From Paracoccus kondratievae (lineage in GTDB: Bacteria; Pseudomonadota; Alphaproteobacteria; Rhodobacterales; Rhodobacteraceae), in assembly GCF_009301415.1 (NCBI RefSeq), contig NZ_CP045074.1, positions 372,001 through 436,000 of the forward strand: a stretch of 64,000 bases of DNA, in the 5' to 3' direction. The notes under the pieces are model-generated. The model saw nothing but the letters and a program-made list of their open reading frames with translations, ran no database searches and was not told where the DNA came from. The translations under genes and the position numbers were made by a program. This document shows positions 15,736 to 24,129 of this stretch, one piece after another (position 1 is the first letter of the stretch; each line of letters begins with the position of its first letter).

Positions 15736-17826
15736 ATGACCAAGGCAGGTAATGATCCCGTCTCTGTCAGCATCGAAAACGGCGTCGGCCTGATCGGGCT
15801 GGATAACCCGCCGGTCAACGCGTTGGGTGCGGCGCTGCGCAAGGGTCTTTCGGATGCAGTCGCGGCGCTGAACAATGACCCGGCGGTGCGTGTGATCGCG
15901 GTTTACGGAACCGGCCGGTGTCTTTCGGCAGGGGCGGATATCCGGGAATTTGGCAAACCTCCGCAAGAGCCGCGCCTGCCCGATGTGCTGGACCAGATCG
16001 AGGCCAGCGCCAAGCCGGTGATCGCCGTGGTCCATGGCACGACGCTTGGCGGTGGGCTTGAGCTGGCGCTTGCCTGCCATGCCCGTATCGGCCTGCCCGG
16101 TGCGCAGCTTGGCCTGCCCGAGGTGACGCTGGGCATCCTGCCCGGCGCAGGGGGCACGCAGCGCCTGCCCCGTCTGATCGGCCTGCAAGAAGCTGTCGAT
16201 ATCATCTCTTCGGGCCGCCGGGTCGGCACGGATGAGGCCGCGGCTTTGGGCATTCTCGACCGGACCGACACCCGCTCTCCGCGTGAAGCGGCGCTTGCCG
16301 CCGCGACCGGGGTGGCCCGGGGCGGGATGCCTACCCGCCGCACCGGTCAGATCGTGGCGCGGATCGACCCTGAACTAATCCGGCAGGCCATTGAGAAATT
16401 GCAGCGCAAGCGCCCGGCGCTGGCCGCGCCGATCAAGGCGGTCGAGGCCATTGCACATGCCGAAAAACCCATCGCCGAGGGTCTTAAGGCCGAACGTGCG
16501 CTGTTTTTGGAACTGATGGACAGTCCCGACCGGCAGGGGCTGATCCATGCCTTTGATGCCGAGCGCGTGGCGCGGCATTTCCCCGAGACCTCGGCCACCC
16601 CGCGTCCTGTCGGACAGGTCGGGGTGATCGGTGGCGGCACCATGGGTTCGGGCATTGCCACCGCGCTTTTGCAGGCGGGTATTCCCGTCATCCTGGTTGA
16701 AACCGCGGCCGCCCGTGCCGAGGCGGCACGGGCGGCGGTGGCGGGCAATCTCGATAATGCGGTCAGGCGCGGCAAGGTCAGTGCGACCGCGCGCGACGCT
16801 CAGCTTGCGATGCTGACCGTCACGGCGGACCTTGAGGGGCTGGCGGATGTCGATATGGTCATCGAGGCGGTTTATGAGGATATGGCGGTCAAGACCGGGA
16901 TCTTTGGTCGGCTTGACCAGATCTGCAAGCCGGGCGCGGTCCTTGGTACCAACACCTCTTATCTGGATGTGAACGCCATTGCGGCGGCGACCTCGCGCCC
17001 GCAGGATGTGATCGGGCTGCATTTCTTTTCGCCCGCCCATGTGATGCGGCTTCTTGAGGTCGTGGTTGCGGATAAAACCGTGCCCGAGGTGGTGGCGACC
17101 GCTTTGGCGCTGGCGGGCCGGATGAAAAAGGTGGCCGTACGCTCGGGCGTTTGTGACGGGTTCATCGGCAACCGCATCCTTGCGCATTACCGCAAGGCGG
17201 CGGATTACATGTTGCTCGACGGTGCCTCATTCCAGCAAATCGACCGCGCGCTTGAGGATTTTGGCTTTGCCATGGGTCCCTTTGCCGTTGGCGATCTTGC
17301 CGGGCTGGACATCGGCTGGGCGACGCGCAAGCGCAAGGCGGCGACCCGGCCCGTCAAAGAACGCTATGTCGCGGTTGCGGATCGCATTTGCGAACGGGGC
17401 TGGTTCGGACGCAAGACCGGTCGCGGCTACTACCTTTACGGCGATGACAAAACGCGTGAGCCCAACCCCGAGGTCGCGGCGATGATCGAGGCCGAGCGGG
17501 CGGATAAGGGCATCACCCCCCGGGCCTTTTCCGATGATGAGATCGTTTCCCGCTATATGACGGCGATGATTTCAGAGGCGGCCCGGGTCGTCAAAGAGGG
17601 GATCGCGCTACGTCCCATTGATGTCGATGCGGTTTTCCTGTTCGGCTATGGCTTTCCGCGCCATCTGGGTGGGCCGCTGAACTATGCCGACCGGATCGGC
17701 GCGGCGGCGCTGATCGAACGGATCGAGACCTATGCAGCGGAGGATGCCTATTACTGGCAGGTCCCTGCGCTTTTGCGCGAACTCGCCCACAGCGGGCGCA
17801 GCTTTGCCGATCTGAACAAGGAGTAA
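15736..17826 (+). CDS. Bifunctional enoyl-CoA hydratase/3-hydroxyacyl-CoA dehydrogenase (FadB/PimF-like)
   Basis: About 696 residues carrying two beta-oxidation steps. Residues 1-190 are a crotonase domain with the oxyanion-hole segments SAGADIREF and GGGLELALACHARIG and the glutamates in LPEVTLGILPGAGGTQRL. From about 293 the NAD-binding VGVIGGGTMGSGIA opens a 3-hydroxyacyl-CoA dehydrogenase, with the catalytic histidine in GLHFFSPAHVM and the C-terminal duplicated helical domain (FLFGYGFPRHLGGP). ATGs at 15733 and 15736 follow GGAGG; 15736 gives the better spacing. It lies 11 bases after the thiolase. Domain order is that of peroxisomal-type/PimF enzymes. Confidence 0.93.
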   Translation: MTKAGNDPVSVSIENGVGLIGLDNPPVNALGAALRKGLSDAVAALNNDPAVRVIAVYGTGRCLSAGADIREFGKPPQEPRLPDVLDQIEASAKPVIAVVHGTTLGGGLELALACHARIGLPGAQLGLPEVTLGILPGAGGTQRLPRLIGLQEAVDIISSGRRVGTDEAAALGILDRTDTRSPREAALAAATGVARGGMPTRRTGQIVARIDPELIRQAIEKLQRKRPALAAPIKAVEAIAHAEKPIAEGLKAERALFLELMDSPDRQGLIHAFDAERVARHFPETSATPRPVGQVGVIGGGTMGSGIATALLQAGIPVILVETAAARAEAARAAVAGNLDNAVRRGKVSATARDAQLAMLTVTADLEGLADVDMVIEAVYEDMAVKTGIFGRLDQICKPGAVLGTNTSYLDVNAIAAATSRPQDVIGLHFFSPAHVMRLLEVVVADKTVPEVVATALALAGRMKKVAVRSGVCDGFIGNRILAHYRKAADYMLLDGASFQQIDRALEDFGFAMGPFAVGDLAGLDIGWATRKRKAATRPVKERYVAVADRICERGWFGRKTGRGYYLYGDDKTREPNPEVAAMIEAERADKGITPRAFSDDEIVSRYMTAMISEAARVVKEGIALRPIDVDAVFLFGYGFPRHLGGPLNYADRIGAAALIERIETYAAEDAYYWQVPALLRELAHSGRSFADLNKE

Positions 17827-17830
17827 GCGG

Positions 17831-19015
17831 ATGGATCTCGAATTCACCGGGCAGGAACGCGCCTTCCGCGAAGAGGTGCGCAGCTTTCTGCAAACAGAGC
17901 TGCCCCGCGACATTTCCGAAAAAGTTGCCGCCGGGAAAGAGCTGGGGCGCGAGGATATCCTGCGCTGGCAGGCGATCCTGCATGCAAAGGGTTGGGTGGC
18001 CGCGACATGGCCGAAAGAGTATGGCGGCCCCGGCTGGTCCGCGGTTGAGCGGCATATCTTTTCCGAGGAATGCGCGCTTCACAGTGCCCCGCGCCTGCCG
18101 GCATTTGGCCTGAACATGCTGGGTCCGGTGCTGATCCGCTTTGGCAACGAGCAGCAAAAGCGCGATATCCTGCCGCGCATCCTTGATGGCAGCGATTGGT
18201 GGTGCCAGGGCTATTCCGAGCCGGGGGCCGGTTCGGACCTTGCCAGTCTGAGGACCCGCGCGGTTCGTGACGGCGACCATTATGTTATCAATGGGCAAAA
18301 GACCTGGACCACGCTGGGCCAATACGCCAACAGGATCTTCTGCCTCGTGCGGACCTCGACCGAGGGTAAGCCGCAAGAGGGGATCAGCTTTCTTCTGGTC
18401 GATCTCGACACCCCCGGTATTGAGATGCGGCCGATCAAGCTGATCGATGGCGGGCATGAGGTGAACGAGGTCTTTTTCACCGATGTCCGCGTGCCCGTGA
18501 CCAATCTGGTGGGGCAGGAAAATCAGGGCTGGACGATTGCGAAATATCTGCTCACCCATGAGCGGACGAATATCGCCGGCGTCGGTTTCGCCACCAAGGA
18601 CCTTGAGCGTTTCCGGCAGTTGGCGCGCGAGATTATCCGCGATGGGCAGCGCCTGTCTGAAAACCCGCTTTATGCCGCGCGCGCGGCCGAGATCGAGGCA
18701 GAGCTTGAGGCCCTGCGCATCACCAATCTGCGGATGCTTGCCAATGCCCGGGACGGGGCTGCGGGCGGGGTCGAAAGCTCTCTGCTCAAACTCAAGGGCA
18801 CGCAGGTCCGGCAGGCGCTGCAGGACCTTTATCGTTCGGCTTTGGGCGCGCAGGCGGCGCCGATAGCGGATGAGTTGTCCGAAAACGAACTGACCGTGCC
18901 TGTCGAGGCAGCCCGGGCCGCGCCGGTTTATTTCAACCACCGCAAGCTGTCGATTTTTGGCGGTTCCAACGAAATCCAGCGCAACATCGTTGCCAAAGAA
19001 CTGTTCAGGGAGTGA
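17831..19015 (+). CDS. pimC: Acyl-CoA dehydrogenase, PimC-like large subunit
   Basis: FAD enzyme introducing the 2,3 double bond. The 394-residue sequence opens MDLEFTGQERAFREEVRSFL and contains WPKEYGGPGWSAVE, WWCQGYSEPGAGSDLASL (flavin/substrate loop), NGQKTWTTLGQYA and the C-terminal FGGSNEIQRNIVAKELF. These match the pimeloyl-CoA dehydrogenase large subunit as remembered. It is immediately followed by a second, shorter dehydrogenase, as in pimCD, where both chains form one complex. AAGGAG precedes the ATG; 4 bases separate it from the upstream gene. Electron transfer would need ETF; only an etfB fragment is nearby. Confidence 0.88.
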   Translation: MDLEFTGQERAFREEVRSFLQTELPRDISEKVAAGKELGREDILRWQAILHAKGWVAATWPKEYGGPGWSAVERHIFSEECALHSAPRLPAFGLNMLGPVLIRFGNEQQKRDILPRILDGSDWWCQGYSEPGAGSDLASLRTRAVRDGDHYVINGQKTWTTLGQYANRIFCLVRTSTEGKPQEGISFLLVDLDTPGIEMRPIKLIDGGHEVNEVFFTDVRVPVTNLVGQENQGWTIAKYLLTHERTNIAGVGFATKDLERFRQLAREIIRDGQRLSENPLYAARAAEIEAELEALRITNLRMLANARDGAAGGVESSLLKLKGTQVRQALQDLYRSALGAQAAPIADELSENELTVPVEAARAAPVYFNHRKLSIFGGSNEIQRNIVAKELFRE

Positions 19016-19019
19016 TCCG

Positions 19020-20114
19020 ATGGATTTCAATCTGTCCGAGGACCATCAGCTTCTATCCGGTTCACTGCGCCGCTTTCTGGCCGCGAATTACGATATCGAG
19101 ACGCGAAACCGCGCAGCCTTTACCGCACCCTTTCATGCACCCGAGGTCTGGTCAGGCCTTGCCGAACTGGGCGTGATCGGGGCCTTTGTGTCCGAGGAGC
19201 AGGGCGGCTTTGGCGGTACCGCCGACGACGTTGCCGTGATCTTTGAAGAGCTGGGTCAGGGCTTGTGCGCCGAGCCGATGCTGGGGACGCTGCTTGGTCT
19301 GCGCCTGCTTGCGGCGCTTGGCCGGTCCGATCTGGTCGGGCGGGTGATCAGCGGCGAAAGCCGCGCGGCGCTGGCGGCTTTTGAACCGCAGGCAGCATGC
19401 GATCTGTTCTGCCTTGACGCCTCGGCCCGGCCCGAGGGCGATGGCTGGCGTCTAAGCGGGCGCAAATCCGCCGTCTATGGTGCGCCCGGTGCCGATCTGG
19501 TTCTGGTCGCTGCTCGTATCACAGGGGCGGACGGCAGCACGCTTGGCCTGTTCCTGGTTAATCAGCCTGATCTGATTGCGGCGCCGATGATCGACGGCGG
19601 CGGCATTGCCGATATCGTTCTGGATGGGTTGCGGGCTGAATGCCTGTCGCCCGACTGTGGCGGGCTGATCGAGGATGCGCTGGACCTTGGCCGTATCGCG
19701 CTTTGCGCCGAGGCGGTCGGCGCGATGTCGCATCTGATCGACATCACCATCGACTATCTCAGGCAGCGCAAACAGTTTGGCCGCAGTCTGGCAAGCTTTC
19801 AGGCGCTTCAGCATCGGATTGTCGATATGGTCGTCGAACGCGAGCAATGCCGTTCGATCACCATTGCGGCGGTCGCGGCCTATGGCACGCCCGCGCAGGC
19901 GCGGACCGTCTCGATGGCCAAGAACCTGATCGGCCGGATGGGCAGCAAGATCGCAGAAGAGGCGATCCAGCTGCATGGCGGTATCGGCATGACCTGGGAA
20001 TATCCCGGCTCTCATTATGCCAAACGTCTGGTGATGATCGACCATCAGCTGGGGGATCGTAACGATCACGCCCTGCGCATGATCCGTCTGCAGCCTATCG
20101 CTGAGGCCGCGTGA
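19020..20114 (+). CDS. pimD: Acyl-CoA dehydrogenase, PimD-like small subunit
   Basis: Second acyl-CoA dehydrogenase chain of 364 residues starting MDFNLSEDHQLLSGSLRRFL. It has the middle beta domain (residues about 120-215) shortened relative to typical enzymes, then the helical FAD/CoA domain with QFGRSLASFQALQHRIVDM and LHGGIGMTWEYPGSHYAKR. Such short partners pair with a full-length one to make alpha2beta2 dehydrogenases acting on carboxylated or bulky acyl-CoAs (PimC/PimD, ChsE families). GGGAG precedes the ATG, which begins 4 bases after the pimC stop. Which chain supplies the catalytic base cannot be decided here. Confidence 0.85.
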   Translation: MDFNLSEDHQLLSGSLRRFLAANYDIETRNRAAFTAPFHAPEVWSGLAELGVIGAFVSEEQGGFGGTADDVAVIFEELGQGLCAEPMLGTLLGLRLLAALGRSDLVGRVISGESRAALAAFEPQAACDLFCLDASARPEGDGWRLSGRKSAVYGAPGADLVLVAARITGADGSTLGLFLVNQPDLIAAPMIDGGGIADIVLDGLRAECLSPDCGGLIEDALDLGRIALCAEAVGAMSHLIDITIDYLRQRKQFGRSLASFQALQHRIVDMVVEREQCRSITIAAVAAYGTPAQARTVSMAKNLIGRMGSKIAEEAIQLHGGIGMTWEYPGSHYAKRLVMIDHQLGDRNDHALRMIRLQPIAEAA

Positions 20115-20551
20115 TGGCCGATCCCCAGATCGGCCCCCCTGCCGAGGGGCAATTTCTGCCCGTGGATGCCTCTGGCGCAAGCGAACTGGTGGGCTATCGC
20201 TCGGTCGTGGCCGCGCCGGGGGGCGAGGGGGGCTCGTGCTCGCTTGAGGTCGGGCCTCAGCATCTGAACCGGCTGGGGGTGCTGCACGGCGGCTTTGTGT
20301 CGATGCTGCTCGACAACGGCTGCGGCGTGGCGCTGCGCGAGGCGACCGGGGATATGGATGTCTCGGCCGTGACTGTTACGCTGTCGGTGAATTTCATCGC
20401 CGGTGCCACAGCGGGGCAGCGCGTCTCTGCGACGGGGCGCGTGACCGGCGGTGGACGCAGCCTGAAATTCCTTGAGGCCGAGTTGCGCGATGAAACCGGC
20501 CGTCTGCTGGCGACCGGCTCTGCCATCTTTCGCATGATGAGGCGCAGATGA
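20114..20551 (+). CDS. PaaI-type hotdog thioesterase
   Basis: A 145-residue acyl-CoA thioesterase of the 4-hydroxybenzoyl-CoA/PaaI hotdog fold. Seen are LNRLGVLHGGFVSMLLDNGCGVAL, whose HGG and downstream acidic residue form the usual active site, and SVNFIAGATAGQRVSATGRV in the central strands. It would release CoA from stalled or dead-end intermediates of the pathway. The ATG overlaps the pimD stop (TGATG), and the stop overlaps the next start (ATGA), so it is embedded in the operon. Confidence 0.88.
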   Translation: MADPQIGPPAEGQFLPVDASGASELVGYRSVVAAPGGEGGSCSLEVGPQHLNRLGVLHGGFVSMLLDNGCGVALREATGDMDVSAVTVTLSVNFIAGATAGQRVSATGRVTGGGRSLKFLEAELRDETGRLLATGSAIFRMMRRR

Positions 20552-22365
20552 ATTCAGCCGCCCGCCCGCCGGTGCTCTCTGCCTGCCATGGCGCGACCCT
20601 GGTGCTGACCCTGAATGTGCCGGAAAAGCGCAATGTGCTTGGCCCCGCGATCTATGACGGGCTGAATGCTGGTCTGGATCTGGCGCTGGCCGATGCCGGG
20701 ATTGCCAATATCGTCCTGCAGGGGGCGGGGGGATTTTTCTGCGCCGGCGGTGACCTGAACCAGCTGGCCACGCGCGCGGCCCTGCCACCTGCGGAAAGGG
20801 CGGCGCGGATCGAGCTGTTGCACCGGCTGGTGCGGCGCATTCGCAGCTGCCCCAAGCCGGTGATTGCGGCGATCGAGGGCGGTGCGGCCGGGGCGGGGGC
20901 CTCGATCGCGCTGGCTGCCGATCTGATCGTCGCCGCCGAAGACAGCTATATGTCGATGGCCTATGTCAAGGCCGGGCTGGTGCCGGATGGCGGCGGCACG
21001 GCCTCGCTTTTGCGCGCTCTGCCGCCGCAGGCTGCGGCTGAACTTGCGCTTTTGGGCGGGCGCTTTCCGGCGCGGCGACTGGCCGAGCTGGGCGTCATCA
21101 ACCGTCTCGTCCCTGCGGGTCAGGCTTTGCAGGCGGCGCTGGGGCTGGCCTCGGAGCTGGCGCAGGGGGCAAGGGGGGCGCAATCGGCCATTCTCGCGCT
21201 GCTCGACAGTGCCTCTGATCAGGGCTTTGACGATCAGCTTCAGGCGGAAAAGGCCGCGATGGCCCATGCACTTGGCAGTCCAGAGGCGGCCGAGGGCATC
21301 AGCGCATTCCGTGAACGTCGCCTTCCGGTTTTTCCGACGGTGCCTTCTTATCCCTCTGCGCCGCTGCCTGAATTTGATACCCCCGTCACGCGCCTGTTCG
21401 GCACCCGCCTGCCCATTGTTGCGGGTGGGCTGATGTGGCTTGCGAATGCCGAATATGTCGCGGCGGCGGCGCAGGCCGGGATCATCGGTTTTATCACCGC
21501 AGCCAGCTTTCCCGATCCGCAGGCGCTGCGTGATGAAATCCGCCGCTGTCGGGAACTGGCCGGGGATCTGCCGTTTGGCGTCAATATCTCGATGCTGCCC
21601 AAGCTGGTTGACAGTGACCGCACGGCCGGGGTCTTTCGCCTCGTCGCCGAAGAGGGGGTGCGCTTTATCGAAACCTCGGGCCGCAGCCCCGCAGCCTATC
21701 TGCCGATTACCCGCGCGGCGGGCATCAGGGTGCTGCACAAGGTTGCCAGCCTGCGCCATGCTGTCAAGGCGCAGGAAATCGGTGTCGATGCGGTTACCAT
21801 CGTTGGTGCGGAATGCGGCGGTCACCCCGGGCTGGACCTCATCGGCAGTTTTGTCAATGCCGGGCTTGCCGGGGCGCGGCTCGACATCCCCTGGCTGATC
21901 GGCGGCGGGGTTGGTACCGGCGCACAGGTGGCGGCGATCCTTGCCATGGGCGGTGCCGGCGCTGTGGTCGGCACAAGGTTTCTGGTCGCGGATGAGATCT
22001 GGGCCCATGACGCCTATAAACAGGCGCTGATCCGCGCGACCGAAAATGACACTGCGCTGGGTATGCATACGATCCGCAATACGGTGCGGGCGCTTGCCAA
22101 TGATACCATGCGCGAACTGCATGAGCTTGAGACCACCCGACCCGATGCGACCATCGACGATCTCATGCCGCTGATCAGCGGCATCATCGGCCGCCGCGCC
22201 TATGAAACCGGCGATGTCAGCCGGGGCGTCCTTTCGGTCGGGCAAAGCCTTGGCGCGGTCCACAGAACCGAGCCTTTGGCAGATATTGTCGCGCAGATGC
22301 GGCTGGAACTGCTTGCGGCGCTGGACCGTGTCGCGAGCCTGAACCCAAAGGGGAGCGGCCGATGA
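20548..22365 (+). CDS. Crotonase-nitronate monooxygenase (FabK-like) fusion protein
   Basis: One uninterrupted 605-residue frame with two unrelated catalytic folds. Residues 1-265 are an enoyl-CoA hydratase/isomerase: CAGGDLNQLATRAA and EGGAAGAGASIALAADLIVA give the oxyanion hole, then VKAGLVPDGGGTASLLRAL. After a proline-rich link (residues 266-280) comes an FMN-dependent nitronate monooxygenase/FabK barrel: FGTRLPIVAGGLMWLANAEY, GFITAASFPDP, the GAECGGHPG segment with the conserved histidine near 426, and phosphate-binding GGGVGTGAQVAAILAMGGAG. Both active sites look intact. It overlaps the thioesterase and the etfB fragment by 4 bases each. The FMN domain could oxidise nitronates or reduce an enoyl-CoA; fusion with a CoA-handling domain favours a CoA substrate, by inference. 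Confidence 0.85.
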   Translation: MNSAARPPVLSACHGATLVLTLNVPEKRNVLGPAIYDGLNAGLDLALADAGIANIVLQGAGGFFCAGGDLNQLATRAALPPAERAARIELLHRLVRRIRSCPKPVIAAIEGGAAGAGASIALAADLIVAAEDSYMSMAYVKAGLVPDGGGTASLLRALPPQAAAELALLGGRFPARRLAELGVINRLVPAGQALQAALGLASELAQGARGAQSAILALLDSASDQGFDDQLQAEKAAMAHALGSPEAAEGISAFRERRLPVFPTVPSYPSAPLPEFDTPVTRLFGTRLPIVAGGLMWLANAEYVAAAAQAGIIGFITAASFPDPQALRDEIRRCRELAGDLPFGVNISMLPKLVDSDRTAGVFRLVAEEGVRFIETSGRSPAAYLPITRAAGIRVLHKVASLRHAVKAQEIGVDAVTIVGAECGGHPGLDLIGSFVNAGLAGARLDIPWLIGGGVGTGAQVAAILAMGGAGAVVGTRFLVADEIWAHDAYKQALIRATENDTALGMHTIRNTVRALANDTMRELHELETTRPDATIDDLMPLISGIIGRRAYETGDVSRGVLSVGQSLGAVHRTEPLADIVAQMRLELLAALDRVASLNPKGSGR

Positions 22366-22676
22366 AGGTTCTCGTGCCATTGAAGCGTGTGATTGACTGC
22401 AACGTTAAGGCCCGTGTTAGGTCTGACGGCACTGGTGTTGATCTTGCGAACGTCAGGATGTCGATGAACCCGTTCGACGAGATTGCGGTTGAGGAGGCGA
22501 TCCGCCTGAAGGAGTCCGGGAAGGCCTCTGAGGTGATCGCGGTTTCGATCGGTGTGAAGCAGGCAGCCGAGACGCTGCGGACGGCGCTTGCGATGGGCGC
22601 GGACCGTGCGATCCTGGTGGCTGCAGCCGCACGACGGGTGATTGCCGACATGGCCTGGGCGGCGATCCGGGCATGA
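22362..22676 (+). pseudogene. etfB: Truncated electron-transfer flavoprotein beta subunit
   Basis: The first about 83 residues are clearly EtfB: KVLVPLKRVIDCNVKARVRS, DGTGVDLANVRMSMNPFDEI and QAAETLRTALAMGADRAIL. EtfB is normally about 250 residues; here homology stops after AILVAAA, and 20 unrelated residues follow to a stop. The AMP/FAD-contacting C-terminal half is missing, so it cannot be functional. Its ATG overlaps the fusion-gene stop, so an etf gene would have been the next operon member. The codon choice (more GTT, CTT, GAT) differs from the preceding genes, which suggests a recombined copy. Confidence 0.8.
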
Positions 22677-22773
22677 ATGCCCGAATGACGGCTGGCTTAA
22701 ATCGGCTCTCTCACGGGGGGCGATAGCTATCGAAGACACGCTAGGGTTGCGCCCTGAGCGGCACGGCCAATTT

Positions 22774-24054
22774 TTATAGATCCCGGTGCGCCTCGTCCGC
22801 GGCTTCCTTGAGCGTTTCCTTCTGGGTGATGAGCCGGGCGGAGTTCTGCCCGGACAGGAAAACCCACAGCCAGCTCAGCGCGACAAACAGCCGCGAGCGG
22901 GTGCCGATCAGGAAATAGATATGGGCGATTCCCCAGATCCACCAAGCAAACCAGCCGGTCATCCTGAAGCGCCCGAACTCGATCACCGCCGCATTGCGCC
23001 CGATGGTCGCGAGGTTGCCCATGTCGCGATAGCGGAACGGCCCCGGCCCTTGCCTGCCCGCAAGCCTTGCACGGATGGTCCGGGCCGCATGCTTGCCCTG
23101 TTGCTTGGCGGCGGGCGCCACGCCTGGCACGGACTGGCCGCCTGACTCGACATGCGCCGTGTCGCCCAGGACGAAGATCGCCGGATCGCCGGGCAGGGTT
23201 AGTTCGGGCGTCACCACGACGCGGCCGGCGCGGTCCGCCTCGGCCCCCAGCCAGTCCTTGGCGCGCGAGGCCTGGACCCCCGCCGCCCAGATCACCGTGC
23301 GGGCCGAGATGAAGCGCCCGTCCAGCACGATCCCGCCATCCGAGCATTCGGTGACCGGGGCGCCGGTCATTACCTCGACGCCGTGCCGCTCCAGCGCGCG
23401 CTTCGCATAATCCGAGAGCTTGTCGCTGAAGGCGGGCAGGACGCGCGGCCCGGCCTCGAGCAGCAGGATGCGTGATTGCCGGGTGTCGATGCGGCGGAAT
23501 TCCCGCGGCAGGATGCGATGCGCCAGTTCGGCGATGATGCCGACCAGTTCGACCCCGGTCGGTCCGGCGCCGATGACGGCAAAGGTCAGCAGCGCTTGCC
23601 GCTGTTCCTCGTTCTCGGCCAGTTCGGCGCGTTCGAAGGCCAGCAGCAGGCGGCGGCGGATCGTGGTCGCATCCTCCAGCGTCTTTAGGCCCGGCGCATC
23701 GGCTTCCCACTGGTCCTTGCCGAAATAGGCGTGGCGGGCGCCGGTGGCGATGACCAGCGTGTCATAGGGCACGCGCTCGCCATTCCTCAGGACGACTTCG
23801 CGTGCGGCTCGGTCGATGCCTTCCACCGTCGCCAGCAGCGTGGTGACGTCCTTTCGCTCGCGCATCAGCGCGCGGATCGGCCAGGCGATGTCGGAAGTGG
23901 CCAGCAGCGTCGTCGCCACCTGATAGAGCAGCGGCTGGAACAGGTGATGGTTGCGCTGGTCGATCAGGGTGATGGCGCAATCCGCGCCCTTCAGGCCAAG
24001 CACGACTTGCAGCCCGGCAAAGCCCGCGCCGATGACGACGACCCTGTGACTCAT
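22774..24054 (-). CDS. ndh: Type II NADH:quinone oxidoreductase
   Basis: Single-subunit, non-proton-pumping NADH dehydrogenase that passes electrons from NADH to quinone at the inner membrane. Of 426 residues, the N-terminal FAD-binding motif is VVVIGAGFAGLQVVLGLKG, the second dinucleotide motif is FAVIGAGPTGVELVGIIAEL (about residue 163), then AAGVQASRAKDWL and FVLGDTAHVES bind flavin. The C-terminal amphipathic/hydrophobic region (WFAWWIWGIAHIYFLIG) anchors it to the membrane. It follows the truncated etfB on the opposite strand, so the two units converge. Probably an independent unit, with a hairpin at 24085-24101 upstream. Confidence 0.92.
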   Translation of the reverse strand: MSHRVVVIGAGFAGLQVVLGLKGADCAITLIDQRNHHLFQPLLYQVATTLLATSDIAWPIRALMRERKDVTTLLATVEGIDRAAREVVLRNGERVPYDTLVIATGARHAYFGKDQWEADAPGLKTLEDATTIRRRLLLAFERAELAENEEQRQALLTFAVIGAGPTGVELVGIIAELAHRILPREFRRIDTRQSRILLLEAGPRVLPAFSDKLSDYAKRALERHGVEVMTGAPVTECSDGGIVLDGRFISARTVIWAAGVQASRAKDWLGAEADRAGRVVVTPELTLPGDPAIFVLGDTAHVESGGQSVPGVAPAAKQQGKHAARTIRARLAGRQGPGPFRYRDMGNLATIGRNAAVIEFGRFRMTGWFAWWIWGIAHIYFLIGTRSRLFVALSWLWVFLSGQNSARLITQKETLKEAADEAHRDL

Positions 24055-24084
24055 CCCTGTTTTCCCTTGTCCGCGGAAAGTGGG

Positions 24085-24101
24085 CCGTCAGAACCTGACG
24101 G
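24085..24101 (-). terminator. Short hairpin between SDR gene and ndh
   Basis: CCGTCAG-AAC-CTGACGG is a perfect 7-base stem with a 3-base loop, 29 bases after the SDR stop and 31 bases before the ndh start on the same strand. It may terminate the upstream operon; there is no T run. An operator for ndh is an alternative. Confidence 0.4.
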
Positions 24102-24129
24102 TGTCCGGTGATCCTGGGTCGCGCGGCCG

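Noticed and set aside
17591..19030. Antisense frame of about 479 codons opposite pimC
   Set aside because: No recognisable domain; sense strand encodes an unambiguous acyl-CoA dehydrogenase.
20554..22380. Long antisense open frame of about 608 codons opposite the fusion gene
   Set aside because: High-GC DNA gives long antisense frames; composition is Arg/Gln/His-rich with no domain, while the sense strand has two clear enzyme domains.
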